In this document: positions 41,872 to 52,652 of the stretch, one piece after another
Layout of the letters: every line of letters begins with the position of its first letter
Numbering within the stretch: position 1 is the stretch's first letter
Origin: Colocasia esculenta
Taxonomy: Eukaryota; Streptophyta; Magnoliopsida; Alismatales; Araceae
Assembly: GCA_014218235.1 (NCBI GenBank)
Contig: CM024764.1
Coordinates: 68,361,184-68,425,183 of the forward strand
DNA length: 64,000 nt
Direction of reading: 5' to 3'
Notes under the pieces: model-generated
What the model saw: the letters and a program-made list of their open reading frames with translations, nothing else
What the model was told of the DNA's origin: nothing
Database searches by the model: none
Made by a program: the position numbers and the translations under genes

Positions 41872-44162
41872 TGATGATCAGGTCATCTCCATATAATTTC
41901 ATGAATTACATATCTATTTTGGTGATTAACAAAACTCAGATAAAGTTTGATCTAACAAATTTTTTATGAAGCTAAGATATAGGAACAAATCAGGCGAAAT
42001 CAAGGAAATATGTAAGTATTTACTATACTGTAGCATTTCAAGTTCAGAGCATGAAATTTATCCAAGTACATATCGACTTTCCATAAGTTATAATGATTTC
42101 ATAAGTGTTGCATCGATTTCAATAGTCATAATGATTTCCTTACCTCTATCGCTTTCATATTCATAAGGATTTGGTAAGTGACATACCGATTTCGGCCTCA
42201 CAACAATTTCATAAGCATCGCATCGATTTCGATCTCAGAATGATTCACTAAGTGATCACATCGATTTCGATCTCAGAACGATTCGCTAAGTGACCGCATC
42301 ATTTTCGATCTCAGAACGATTCGCTAAGTGATCGCATCGATTTCGATCTCAGAACGATTCGCTAAGTGATCGCATCGATTTCGATCTCAGAACGATTCGC
42401 TAAGTGACCGCATCATTTTCGATCTCAGAACGATTCGCTAAGTGATCGCATCGATTTCGATCTCAGAACGATTCACTAAGTGACGCATCATTTTCGATCT
42501 CAGAACGATTCGCTAGATCGCATCGATTTCGATCTCAGAACGATTCACTATCGCATCGATTTGATCTCAGAATGATTTTGTTAAGAAATCACATCGATTT
42601 GATCTCACAGTGACATCGATTTGACAACGATTTGCTCTCACAACGATTCGGTTTCACATCAATTTGGTAAGTGAGAACAACGACTTGGTCTCACAACGAT
42701 TTGTCTTTCATAACGATTCGATAAGTTCCACATCGATTTGGTATTTACATCGATTCGACAGGTTAGAACAACGACTCGGTCATTATAACGACTCGATAAG
42801 TTACACAACAATTTGCTTGGTGTAACGATTCGATAAGTCACAACAACGAGTTAGTCTGTGTAATGATTCGATAAAGCAGAACAACGATTTGATCACTCAT
42901 CGACTCGATAAGTGAGACAACAATTTGGTTATAACGATTTGCTTATAATAATTCGTTCACAACGATTTGCTTATAACGATTTGCTTATAATAATTCGTTC
43001 ACAACGATTTGGTTATAACGATTTGCTTATAATGATTCGTTCTCAAACGATTCACTCATACAACGATTTCATAAGTGATTCTCACAACGATTTCATGAAA
43101 TATAACGACTTGATATTCAAATATCTTGACAAGTCATCCGTGTATTTCTCTTTCATCCATGCATTAAATATAACCGTATATTTCTCTGCACGATGCATGT
43201 TCAGATATCTTCTATTCTTATGCTTCTACATGTAATATCTTTTAGAAAGACAGAATGGGATTTCTATTTTGATGTATCCTCACTCTAACGATTGACTGAC
43301 AACAAGAGACAGCTTAGCTGTCTACGTTTTAGCATTTAATGTGTGCAGGTCTCTGACAGCTCGACTCTATACAACGTTGGATAAAGTAGAACATGGAGGA
43401 TATCAAGAAGGATTTTCTTCATACGTGCATGGAACGTAAAGGACCGTTGACTGCAAAGGAGAACCATGCAGTCTAACGTTCTCAGAGCATAGAGACAACA
43501 GATACTTCAACGACTACTTTTCAAAAGAAGTTATATATTGAAGACTGATGACTCCAGAGAGAAGAATCTTGACAAGCTTACTCAACAATCTGCGAGCATC
43601 TAGAAGAGCCAAGCCTCACTCCATTGTTTTAGCTTTGCTCATAGCTCCCTATGTCTAGAGTAGATCTTAGAGAGAGTGTTTGTGTACTGAGAGAATTCAT
43701 TATTGTAGATCTCTTCCTCTCAGTTCTTGCTTCAGATCAAGCACTGTTCTATTAGCTTGATCTAGGGATTGTTTTCCCTCGAACACAGCTTCGTGTTGTT
43801 CCCTTTGTGTTGAAGGAAGACCTGGGGGTTCTAGGGTGGTGTTTTTTCCTCTTCCGTCTGTGAAGAGAAGGCCAGCTGCGGCTAGATGTGTAAGTGTCCT
43901 TGAGGGGGACTGTACCCTTGGGTAGTGGAATCCTGAGTTGTTGCTCAGGGACTGGACGTAGGACTCCTGTGGAAAGGAGGTCCGAACCATGATAAAAATC
44001 CTTGTGCAGTGTGTTTGCTTTCTGTGTGTCTGTTATTGTTTTATGACTAACACTAACCGCCAAACGCAGTGCTTTGTTTAAATGTTTTTGTTGACAGGAT
44101 TAGATAATCAAATTTTAAAGAATCCCATTCACCCCCCCTCTGGGCTTGCTAGCTGGGCAACA
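41872..44162 (+). repeat. 5' LTR of the Sirevirus (2291 bp)
   Basis: It runs from TGATGATCAGGTCATCTCC to AGCTGGGCAACA. The U3 part holds the 38-bp minisatellite. The CATTCACCCCCC block lies just before the end, as in the other LTRs of this group here. Confidence 0.9.
42060..43110. repeat. 38-bp minisatellite with CGATT core in the Sirevirus LTR
   Basis: The most regular part, 42231-42560, has about nine units beginning AACGATTCGCTAAGTGATCG and ending CATCGATTTCGATCTCAG (38 bases). Each unit is two half-units with an ACGATT or ATCGATTT core. Variant units (CCGCATCATTTTC) are interspersed, so several units were probably copied together. Flanking 42060-42230 and 42590-43110 have looser copies. 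Confidence 0.9.
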
Positions 44163-44164
44163 AG

Positions 44165-44176
44165 TGGTATCAGAGC
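44165..44176 (+). other. Primer binding site (initiator tRNA-Met type)
   Basis: TGGTATCAGAGC, three bases after the LTR end, complementary to the 3' end of initiator tRNA-Met. Confidence 0.92.
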
Positions 44177-45782
44177 GAGTCTCTTCGACAAAGAAGATCC
44201 AATGATCTAAAGAGAAAAGATCAAATGGCAGCCCAAGGTCACTTCGAAGGTCAGTCAGTCAACAGGCCACCATTGTTCGATGGTGAAGACTATACTAATT
44301 GGAAAACAAGAATGGAGTTCTTCCTACAAGGGCTCGACTATCAAATCTGGTCCATCGTAGAAGAAGGAGATCTTCTGGTTACTAACGAGAAGGACAAGTG
44401 GACTGAAGATGATAAGAAGAAAATTTCCCTCAACTGCAAGGCCAAAAGCATATTGTGTTGTGCTCTTAGTAAGAAAGAGTTCAACCATATATCTACCTGT
44501 AAGTCAGCTATGGAGAAGTGGGAAAAGTTGAGGATCACATATGAAGGTACTGATAAAGTAAAGGAAACCAGGATAGATATTCTGGTAACACAATATGAAA
44601 GGTTCCAGATGCAGTCAGGAGAATCAATAACCCAGATGTACAGCAGATTTACAGACATCACAAACGGATTAGCTGGTCTTGGGAAGACATATGAAATGGG
44701 AGACATGGTCAGAAAGATTCTTAGATCCCTACCAGTCTCTTGGACTCCCAAAGTAATAGCGATAGAAGAGGCCAATGACTTGAAGAGAATGACATTGGAG
44801 AAACTCATTGGGTCCCTAATGGCCCATGAGATCAACATGGAGAGATTGGGAGAGTCGTCAAGCAGAAGAAAATAGTCCAATGCTCTCAAGGCTGAAGAAG
44901 ATGCATCAGAAGAAGCCTCAGATGGTGATGAAAGCTTGAGAAGTAGTGAAGATGAAGAAGCTCTTCTCTCCAGAAGACTACAAAGAATATTAGCCAAAAA
45001 GAAGTACTAGTCTGAGAGGAGATACTTCAAGAGAAATAAAGAGTATAAGTGGCCAGAAGGAAAGGATTCAAAGAAAGCTGAGCCAATCTGCTACGAGTGC
45101 AAGAAGCCCAGACATATCAAAGCTGAATGTCCGAAACTGAAGAAAACCGAGTTCAGAAAGAAGGATAGTTCCAAGAAATTCAGAAGATACAAGAAGAAAG
45201 CCATGGCAGCAACATGGGACAACAGCAGCGACTCTGACAGTGAGTCGAGTTCCAGTGGAGAAGAAGAAGAAAAGGCCAACCTGGCCTTCATGGCTAACAT
45301 CGACAAAAAGGTAACATATGATTCTTCGTTTACTTCTTGTAATGAATCTGTTTCTGACAATTTAGAGGATGCTTTCAATGAACTGTATAGTAAATACAAA
45401 GATGTATGTAAACTACTAAAAATAACAAAGAAAAATCATGCTTGCTTAGAAATTACTAATTCAGATTTAAAATCTAAAAATGATCAACTAGAGAAGCAGG
45501 TTGTTGAACTAAAAAGAATAAATGAATTGTCATGTGAGGACCTGAAAAATAAAAATGAACAAATAGTAAGTTTAGAAAACCAAGAAACAGTAAACAAATT
45601 GAAACAAGAAGTTAACATGTTAACAGAAGAAAATGAAAGGCTATCAAGTACATTAGAAAAAATTAAAAATGGAAAAACATCATTAATACTAAAAGAAGCT
45701 AGAAGATCAGGTAAAAAGAAACATGGATTAGGTTATACTCCTCCTGATAATGATGAAACAATAGTATACCCTAAAATATATC

Positions 45783-47119
45783 TGTTAGGATCGGATATTC
45801 GGTTATGGCAAAGCTAGAAGGGGGGGGGGGGGTTGAATAGATTTGCAGTGGAAACTTAAGCAATTTAAAAACTACTTCGGATTAAAAGATCTACTTAATT
45901 AAAACCCCTTTGACCTGATGTAATGTGTGCGAGCGAAATAACAAGTAGTGTGTAGACGAAATCCCTAGGCATGCATCTAGCGCAATACAATGCAAACCAC
46001 AAGTCAAACCACAGTGCACAAGAGATTTTTTAGGTGGTTCGGAGATCACACCACGTGACTTCTACGTCCACCCCTCACATAGTGAGGACACTACTCAAGA
46101 GCTGAGTACAACACACACACACGAGCTCAACGGCTCAACCACACACACACACGCTAGATCAAGTCCACAATAGATCAGATCCTCTAGCCTTGATCTGACC
46201 AACACACCACACACGTTGTCTGATGTAAACACGCAATCAAAACAACAATCCACACGTGGATCAAGCACAAGGAACGCTTGAACCACTACCACACACACAA
46301 AGATATGAAAGGTATAGAAGTAGAAGAGTTCAGAGATGTAGAAGTATATCCTGATGAAGAACTCTTCGTGGTGGTCGTCCGGAAGAACTCCAAGCTTCGT
46401 TTGGATGAAGATCAGTTGATGGAGAAGCTTGAACCATGGACGAACCGGCTTCAACTCCGCTTGGAAGATGGATCTTCTTCGCTCTGGTCGGAGGGATGAA
46501 GCAGGGTAGCAGGAAGAAGCTCTTCTCTTGAGTTTTTCTTAGGGTTTTGATATGGTGGCTTCTTGCTGTGAAAATAGCCTCATATGATCCTTATATATGG
46601 GTGTCCAAACATGGAGAGTCGTGCTTAAAGGGATCACCCAAATATAGATCATATCCTGGCCATTACATCTTCCCAAACTTCGTCTGTCGACATCTGACTT
46701 GCTGCTGTCGACAGGTGCTGACTGGTTTGCAAAATCCAGAAGACTGGCCTTCTGGGAAACCATTTTCTGTGTGTATCTATCGACAGGTCACTATTCATCT
46801 ATCGACAGGTGCACTATTCATCTGTTGACAGCACACTATTCATCTGTTGACAGCTACTTGTTCCAGCAGCTTGTCTTGTTCTTTTGCACTTGGATTTTGT
46901 TGCTTGTCTTGTGTACATTCACACCTACATTAAAAGACATTCTAAGTGAGATATAATGAATACATAAGTGATCATAAGAGCATTTTTTTCACTTGATCAT
47001 TTGATTCATGTCTTTATCATTGTCATCATGTTTGAACCATTTACATAACATCAATTAGTATTGCTCATCATCAAAAACATTTAAGCACTTGTTACATTCT
47101 CCCACATGAGAACCCAACA
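45783..47119 (-). mobile_element. Solo copia LTR (1337 bp, minus), TSD ATATC
   Basis: The flanks are identical: ATATC at 45778-45782 and 47120-47124. On the minus strand it begins TGTTGGGTTCTCATGTGGG and ends CCGATCCTAACA, with a poly-C/T tract near the end, as in copia LTRs. It contains CTGTCGACAG-type palindromes at 46684-46853. No coding sequence; the 119-residue minus ORF at 46095-46454 has no domain. Confidence 0.92.
46684..46853. repeat. Cluster of CTGTCGACAG-type palindromes, 20-23 bp apart
   Basis: Words at about 46684, 46704, 46777, 46799, 46822 and 46844 read CTGTCGACAT, CTGTCGACAG, CTATCGACAG (twice) and CTGTTGACAG (twice). The AGACTGGCC flank is shared with the array at 611-788. 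Confidence 0.75.
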
Positions 47120-47344
47120 ATATCCAACACCTAAGTTTGTAGCTGAACAAGACACAGCATATAAGTCAAGCTTTAAATACATTCCAACTGAAAAAGTAAG
47201 TAGAACATCTTGCTGTAGTCACTGCAACAAGTTAGGTCATACTAAAATAACATGTCCAACTAAACATAAAAGATGGATAATTAAAAAGAAAATTGATGAT
47301 ACTAACCAATCAGGACCCAAAAGAACTTGGGTACCTAAAGTTTA

Positions 47345-50300
47345 GTGTTTTCATTACAGGTATACCTTCAAGCATCAAAATGGTACTTGGACAGCGGATG
47401 CTCAAGGCACATGTCAGGGAACAGAAAGTTATTCTCCCATCTTGAAGCTGAAGAATGCACAGTCACTTATGGAGATAATGGAAAAGGGACTGTGATGGGT
47501 AGCGGATCAGTAGGCAATAAAGGCAAAACCGTTATCGAAGATGTTATATGCGTCGAAGGACTGAAGCACAACCTTATCAGTATCAGCCAACTGTGCGATA
47601 AAGGACATCAGATCAGATTTCAAGAATCAAAGTGCAGTATCATGAAGGATGGTGCAGTCATTTTTGAAGCTAATAGAGAAAAGAATTTGTACGTACTTTA
47701 TCTAGAAGAATTAAATGATCAAGACATATGTCTGGCAGCGAATAAAGAGCAGTCAACTGATCTCTGGCATCAAAGATTGGGCCACTACAGCCTGGATGGG
47801 ATGAGAAAATTAATCAAGAGAAATTTGGTGGAAGGCCTACCCAAAGTAAGTTCAAGAATGGATGGTGTCTGTGGGCCGTGTGCAAAAGGAAAGCACACTA
47901 AGTCATCCTTCAAGTCAAAGACTGTGGTAACAACCTCTAAACCCTTAGAACTTCTACATATGGATCTATTTGGGCCAATGAGAACCACAAGTCTTGGTGG
48001 AAAGAACTTTGGATTCGTTATAGTAGATGACTACTCCAGATTTACATGGGTATCCTTCTTGGAGCACAAGGATGATACATTGGACAGCTTTGTCATCTTC
48101 AGTAAGAAGGTACAGAAAGACAAAAAGTACAGCATTATTGGTATTCGATCAGATCATGGAGGAGAGTTTCAGAATGAGAAATTTGCTAAGTTCTGTGATG
48201 ATCAAGGGATAGAGCATAACTTCTTAGCGTCAAGGACACCACAGCAAAATAGAGTTGCTGAAAGGAAGAACAGAACCCTATTGGATATGGCAAGGACAAT
48301 GCTATTAGAATATGTTTTACCAAGATATTTATGGGCCGAAGCAATCAACATAGAATGCTATATCATCAACAGAGTAATGATCATGCCAATTCTGAAGAAG
48401 ACTTCATATGAGCTATACAAATAGAAGAAGCCAAAAATCAGCCATTTCAGAACATTTGGATGTCTATGCTTCATCTACAACAACGGAAAAAGAGACCTTG
48501 GTAAGCTAGATGCAAAATTAGATGAAGGTATATTCATGGGGTATGCTTCTAAACCTAAAGGATATAGAATATTTAATAAGCGTAGCTTATTAATTGAACA
48601 ATCAATGCATGTTATTTTTGAAGAAACTAACCCTTCCTTGAGAAAGTAAGTAGATAGTGATGTTGATGATGCAGATGAACTATCCAAGAAATTAAAGAAC
48701 TCATCCATCGAGGACAAGGAAGATCCACCCTTGGAAGATCTACAACAAAAAGACATATCACATGACAATCTTCCAAAGGAATGGAGATACAAAAAGGATC
48801 ACCCATTGGATAATATCATTGGTGATCCATCGGTTGGGGTAAGAACTAGAGGTAACATAATTCCTTGTGACTACCTAGATTTTGTATCTCAAATAGAGCC
48901 TAAGACAGTCAATGAAGCACTATCTGATGAATCTTGGATATTAGTCATGCAAGATGAACTTAATCAGTTCAAGAGAAACCATGTATGGTCACTTGTTCCG
49001 AGACCATCAGATCATCCTGTGATTGGCACCAAATGGGTGTTCAGGAACAAATTGGATGAAGCTGGTGTGATCACTAGAAACAAGGCCAGATTGGTAGCTC
49101 AAGGCTATTCCCAAGAGGAAGGCATAGATTTCGATGAAACCTATGCACCAGTAGCTAGACTTGAGGCAATCAGAATCTTACTTGCTTTTGCATCAACATT
49201 AGATTTAAAACTTTTTCAAATGGATGTAAAATCTACCTTTTTAAATGGATATATAAAGGAGGAAGTTTATGTAGAATAACCTCCTGGTTTTGATGATATT
49301 GATTTTCTGAATCATGTTTTCAAATTGCATAAGGCATTATATGGTTTAAAGCAAGCACCTAGAGCATGGTATGAAAGATTAAGTGCATTTTTGTTAAACC
49401 ATGGTTTTACTAGAGGAAAAATAGATAACACATTATTCATCAAATCTAAAGCCAAAAATGTGCTACTTGTACAAATCTATGTGGATGATATAATTTTTTG
49501 TTCTACTAACGAATCCCTTTGCAACTACTTCGAAAAGCTTATGCAGGGAGAATTTGAAATGAGCATGATGGGGGAGCTTAACTACTTCCTCGGATTGCAA
49601 ATCAAGCAAGGAAAGGAAGGAACTCACATTTGTCAAGCCAAATACACCAAGGAACTTTAAAGAAGTTTGGATTTGAAAGCGCTAAGCCACTGTCAACACC
49701 GATGAGTACATCAACAAGATTGGACAGTGACAAGGATGGTAAGAAGGTAGACCAAAAGCTCTACAAAGGTATGATAGGTTCTTTACTCTACTTAACTACT
49801 AGTAGACCTGATATATTATTTAATGTATGCATGTGCGCTAGGTATCAGGCAGATCCTAAAGAGTCTCATCTAATTTGTGTCAAAAGGATCTTTAGATACT
49901 TAGCTAAAACTCATGATCTAGGATTATGGTATCCAAGTTCATGTGAAATTAATTTAGTAGGATATTCTAATGCTGACTACGCTGGATGCAAAATAGATAG
50001 AAAAAGCACCAGTGGATGTTGTCAATTTCTTGCAGGTTGTCTGATTTCATGGTCCTCCAAGAAGCAAAATTCAGTAGCACTGTCAATAGCTGAAGCTGAG
50101 TACGTGGTTGTTGGAAGCTATTGCACACAACTCCTATGGATTAAGCAGCAACTTGAGGATTATGGATTGCATATCAAGACAATTCCCCTGCTGTGCGACA
50201 ACACTAGTGCCATTAATCTCACCAAAAATCTAGTTCAGCACTCAAGGACAAAGCATATAGAGGTTAGATATCACTTTATTCGTGATCATGTAGCCAATGG

Positions 50301-50418
50301 TAACATAGATATTTCCTTTATTGATACTCAAAATCAGTTAGCAGATATCTTCACAAAGGCCTTACCTGAAGAGAGATTTACGTCTCTTAGAAGGGAATTA
50401 GACATGTGCAATTTATGA
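47345..50418 (+). pseudogene. Sirevirus pol: protease, integrase, RT, RNase H
   Basis: Protease reads KWYLDSGCSRHMSG. The pre-integrase zinc region follows (LWHQRLGHYSLDGM...CGPCAKGK), then the integrase core (HMDLFGPMRTTSLGG, SDHGGEFQNEKF, RTPQQNRVAERKNRT, where QQNGV is usual). RT follows with GTKWVFRNKLDEAG, KARLVAQGYSQEEGIDF, the conserved QMDVKSTFLNG block and catalytic YVDDIIF. RNase H reads GYSNADYAGC where YSDADYAGC is usual, so the first catalytic Asp is lost (GAT to AAT). Stops at 48422 (TAG), 48646 (TAA) and 49277 (TAA) fit C-to-T or G-to-A changes. A frame shift lies at about 49655. Pol ends at 50418 with ADIFTKALP upstream, normal for copia. Confidence 0.93.
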
Positions 50419-50813
50419 TAGATTTATCTGTAATTAACTGAAATAATAAATAAGTTCAGAATATCAATTATTTTTCCCCTTAAAATTAAGCAAATTCTTT
50501 AAATATTGCTTGCATCTTATATATCAATGTCGGTTCGTTATTTTAAAAGAGTTTATTCTTTTCGAACCTGTCTCTTGTCGTTTTCTGCCATTATGGTGCC
50601 TTCCCTTTATCTGATAGAGAACCCGAAATCTGTGTCATACCGATTCACCTCCCACTCTCATCTCCTTCGACTTGCCTGAGACGATAACCCTATCGACTCC
50701 CGCATCAACTTCGCGCAATTTCAAAGTTTCCACTTTTTCCTGCGAGAATGTTCTTGAGGGTTTTTGCTCCAATCTTCCTTCTAATCATCCAGAACCTTTC
50801 CCCATTCAAAACA
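50419..50813 (+). other. Spacer between pol and the envelope-like ORF
   Basis: About 395 bases without a gene. The end of pol is followed by AT-rich sequence and then a pyrimidine-rich leader just before ATG 50814. A polypurine tract is not obvious here. Confidence 0.5.
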
Positions 50814-52652
50814 ATGGCCGTTTCTAGAGTTTTCGGCACCGTCGGGGGCTATGGAGCTGCATTCCTCACCGCCGAGCAGTAGGAAAGGTTTACGTCAGTG
50901 AAGACGAAGGTCTGTGGCAACAAAGTAGTAGACATTGCAGACTTGGAGAAGAATGGAATGCATAGCATCGCAACAGTGATGGAAAGAATGAAATGGACGA
51001 AGATGGCAACCCTGTCAGAGGTGAGTTATCTAGACCTGGTGAAGGCGTTATATGTTTGCTTGAAGTCTGAGGAAGATGGGTCCTTGACATCCTCTGTCAA
51101 AGGAACCCGGATTAGCATCACTTATGAGCTTTTAGAATCGTTATTTGGTGTATCCACCTCCGGTCACAGTGGAGTTCACACTGTCGACATTCAGGCGAAA
51201 GGTTTGGGGATTGTTGGTCCCGAGTTCAGATTGAAGGATGGCAAGTTGGATATTAACCAGTTGAATGCATTCAATCTCATTCTGCACTTTATAGTTTGTC
51301 AGATACTGGTTCCTAGGAGTGCCACCTTCTCTACATGTACTAAGGCGGACTTTGATGTTCTGGGCTATGCAGAACCAGAGCATAAACATGGCTGAGGTTA
51401 TAATAGAAAGGATGAAGTTTGCACCTGCTCCGGTTTGGGACAAGAAAAGTAAATTGAATGTGTCCTTACCTTACGCCCATTTACTGACCAAGATTTTCCA
51501 ACATTGTTGCATTAATCTGTCTGGGGCGGTGTCAGAAAAGATGGGGCAGGCCATTCGCAGCAGGAACTTAAAAAAGAGTGGTTTCTCTTTGGTTGGTGGT
51601 GTGTGGACCAAGACCTCAGTGGCTGAGGGTGAGGCCATCATCGGTGAAGCCCAAGAAGTTATATAAGAGGTAGCAGAAGCAACAGTAGCAGCAGATGTAC
51701 CGGTTGAGCAAGAAGATCAACAACTTGCAGTAGTGCCTGTAGTGCAAGATCAACAACAGGAAGTTGTCAGTTCAGAAATTGCAATGGATCAAGCAACAGC
51801 AGCAGCAGCAGAGGTCAGAGCAAAAGAATATGTGGTCACTAGAAGCCAGATTGAAGATATTCCTCAAGACAATATTGAGCCAGTTACGCGAGTTTCAGAA
51901 GCTATCATCCCCACCACAGTTGTGGCATCTGTTCTAAGAGATGTGCTGGAATCCATTCCTAGCACTCAGGGGGAGCCTGAAAGGTCTAGTGAATCAGTAG
52001 CAGATGTTGTGGCATCAGGCCACACTGATGATATTGTCATGGAGGATGCTCCTATTGAGGGGGAGCAGTCATTTGAGAAAGAAGCAACACTTCAGGGGGA
52101 GCGCACTGCTAGTACCCCCGTTGATGATCAGTTCAGAGAAGGCATTGTGGAAAGTGCCTCAGGTGAAGAAGATAATAATGATAATGTGGAGCCCATTGCA
52201 AGGGCAAGTAATAAAGGAAAAGAAGTGGCTCAGGATTTCCCCTCCTTACCAGGAAGCCACACAGGAGGCCAAGGCAAAAGAAACTGAAAATCAACATGAA
52301 GCCCATTGTTGAAAGATTGGATGAACAAGGGTCCATACTGTGCTCTATTCGTTCAGATATAGCCTCTATATTCATAAGCCAAAGCCAGTCAGCTACTTCT
52401 GTTGGAGCATTGACTCTGAGCTCCAACATTTGAAAAGTGAGTTGGTCAGGATGAAACAAACAGTTCTTGACTTGTCAGTTTTTGTGAGGGAGCATTTACA
52501 AATTCATGCCCCTCCTGCTAGCAGCTCAGGGCCTTCAGGGCCATCTGTTGATGATGAAGTCCGGCCTTCAGGGCCAATTCAAGAGGAAGTTAGGCCATCC
52601 GGGCCTGTCAATGCAGAGCAGACGAGTGTAGAAGAGCGGCCTTCAGGGCCAA
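50814..52652 (+). pseudogene. Sirevirus envelope-like (additional) ORF, decayed and cut by the Athila element
   Basis: The most upstream in-frame ATG is 50814 (MAVSRVFGTVGGYGAAFLTA), with a TAG at 50880 where Gln fits. The body reads KVCGNKVVDIADLEKNG, SYLDLVKALYVCLKSEEDG, ISITYELLESLFGV and LDINQLNAFNLILHFIVCQI, typical of the extra 3' ORF of Sireviruses and of retroelement-derived plant transposon proteins. After a shift near 51370 it continues MAEVIIERMKFAPAPVW. A stop at 51664, then an acidic, Ala/Glu/Val-rich region to 52287. Further shifts lead to a short coiled coil (LQHLKSELVRMKQTVLDLSV) and four RPSGP-type repeats. No signal peptide or transmembrane segment is evident, so an envelope function is not supported by the sequence. 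Confidence 0.75.

Larger units (their letters stand above)
44225..47342 (+). pseudogene. Sirevirus gag, interrupted by a solo LTR
   Basis: The ATG at 44225 opens MAAQGHFEGQSVNRPPLFDG, the typical Sirevirus gag start. In-frame TAG stops at 44873 and 45008 are each consistent with CAG to TAG. A zinc knuckle at about 45087 reads CYECKKPRHIKAEC, with Arg where Gly is usual. A long acidic and coiled-coil region follows (SDSESSSSGEEEE; LKSKNDQLEKQVVELKR). The frame enters a solo LTR at 45783 and continues in phase at 47125 (TPKFVAEQDTAYKSSFKY). A second CCHC knuckle follows (CSHCNKLGHTKITC). Stop at 47343. Two knuckles and a long coiled coil are usual for Sirevirus gag. Confidence 0.9.
41872..52652 (+). 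mobile_element. Sirevirus-type Ty1/copia element (5' LTR to envelope-like ORF), interrupted
   Basis: Order: LTR, tRNA-Met primer site, gag, protease, integrase, RT, RNase H, then an extra ORF. Integrase before RT defines copia; the extra 3' ORF and gag type define the Sirevirus group. It is inserted in a Ty3 LTR (left flank GTCGC). An Athila-type element cuts it at 52653, so its 3' LTR is outside the window. A solo LTR sits in gag. Confidence 0.9.

Noticed and set aside
42060..43110. CRISPR-like array or open reading frame with repeats (for example 42912-43235)
   Set aside because: Units are tandem with no spacers, and the ORF is an accident of the repeat period.
44341..44997. A 218-residue minus-strand ORF
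   Set aside because: It is the shadow of Sirevirus gag, which has clear family motifs on the plus strand.
46095..46454. A 119-residue minus-strand ORF with a hydrophobic stretch
   Set aside because: It lies in the solo copia LTR (45783-47119); hydrophobicity comes from GT-rich sequence, and no family is recognised.
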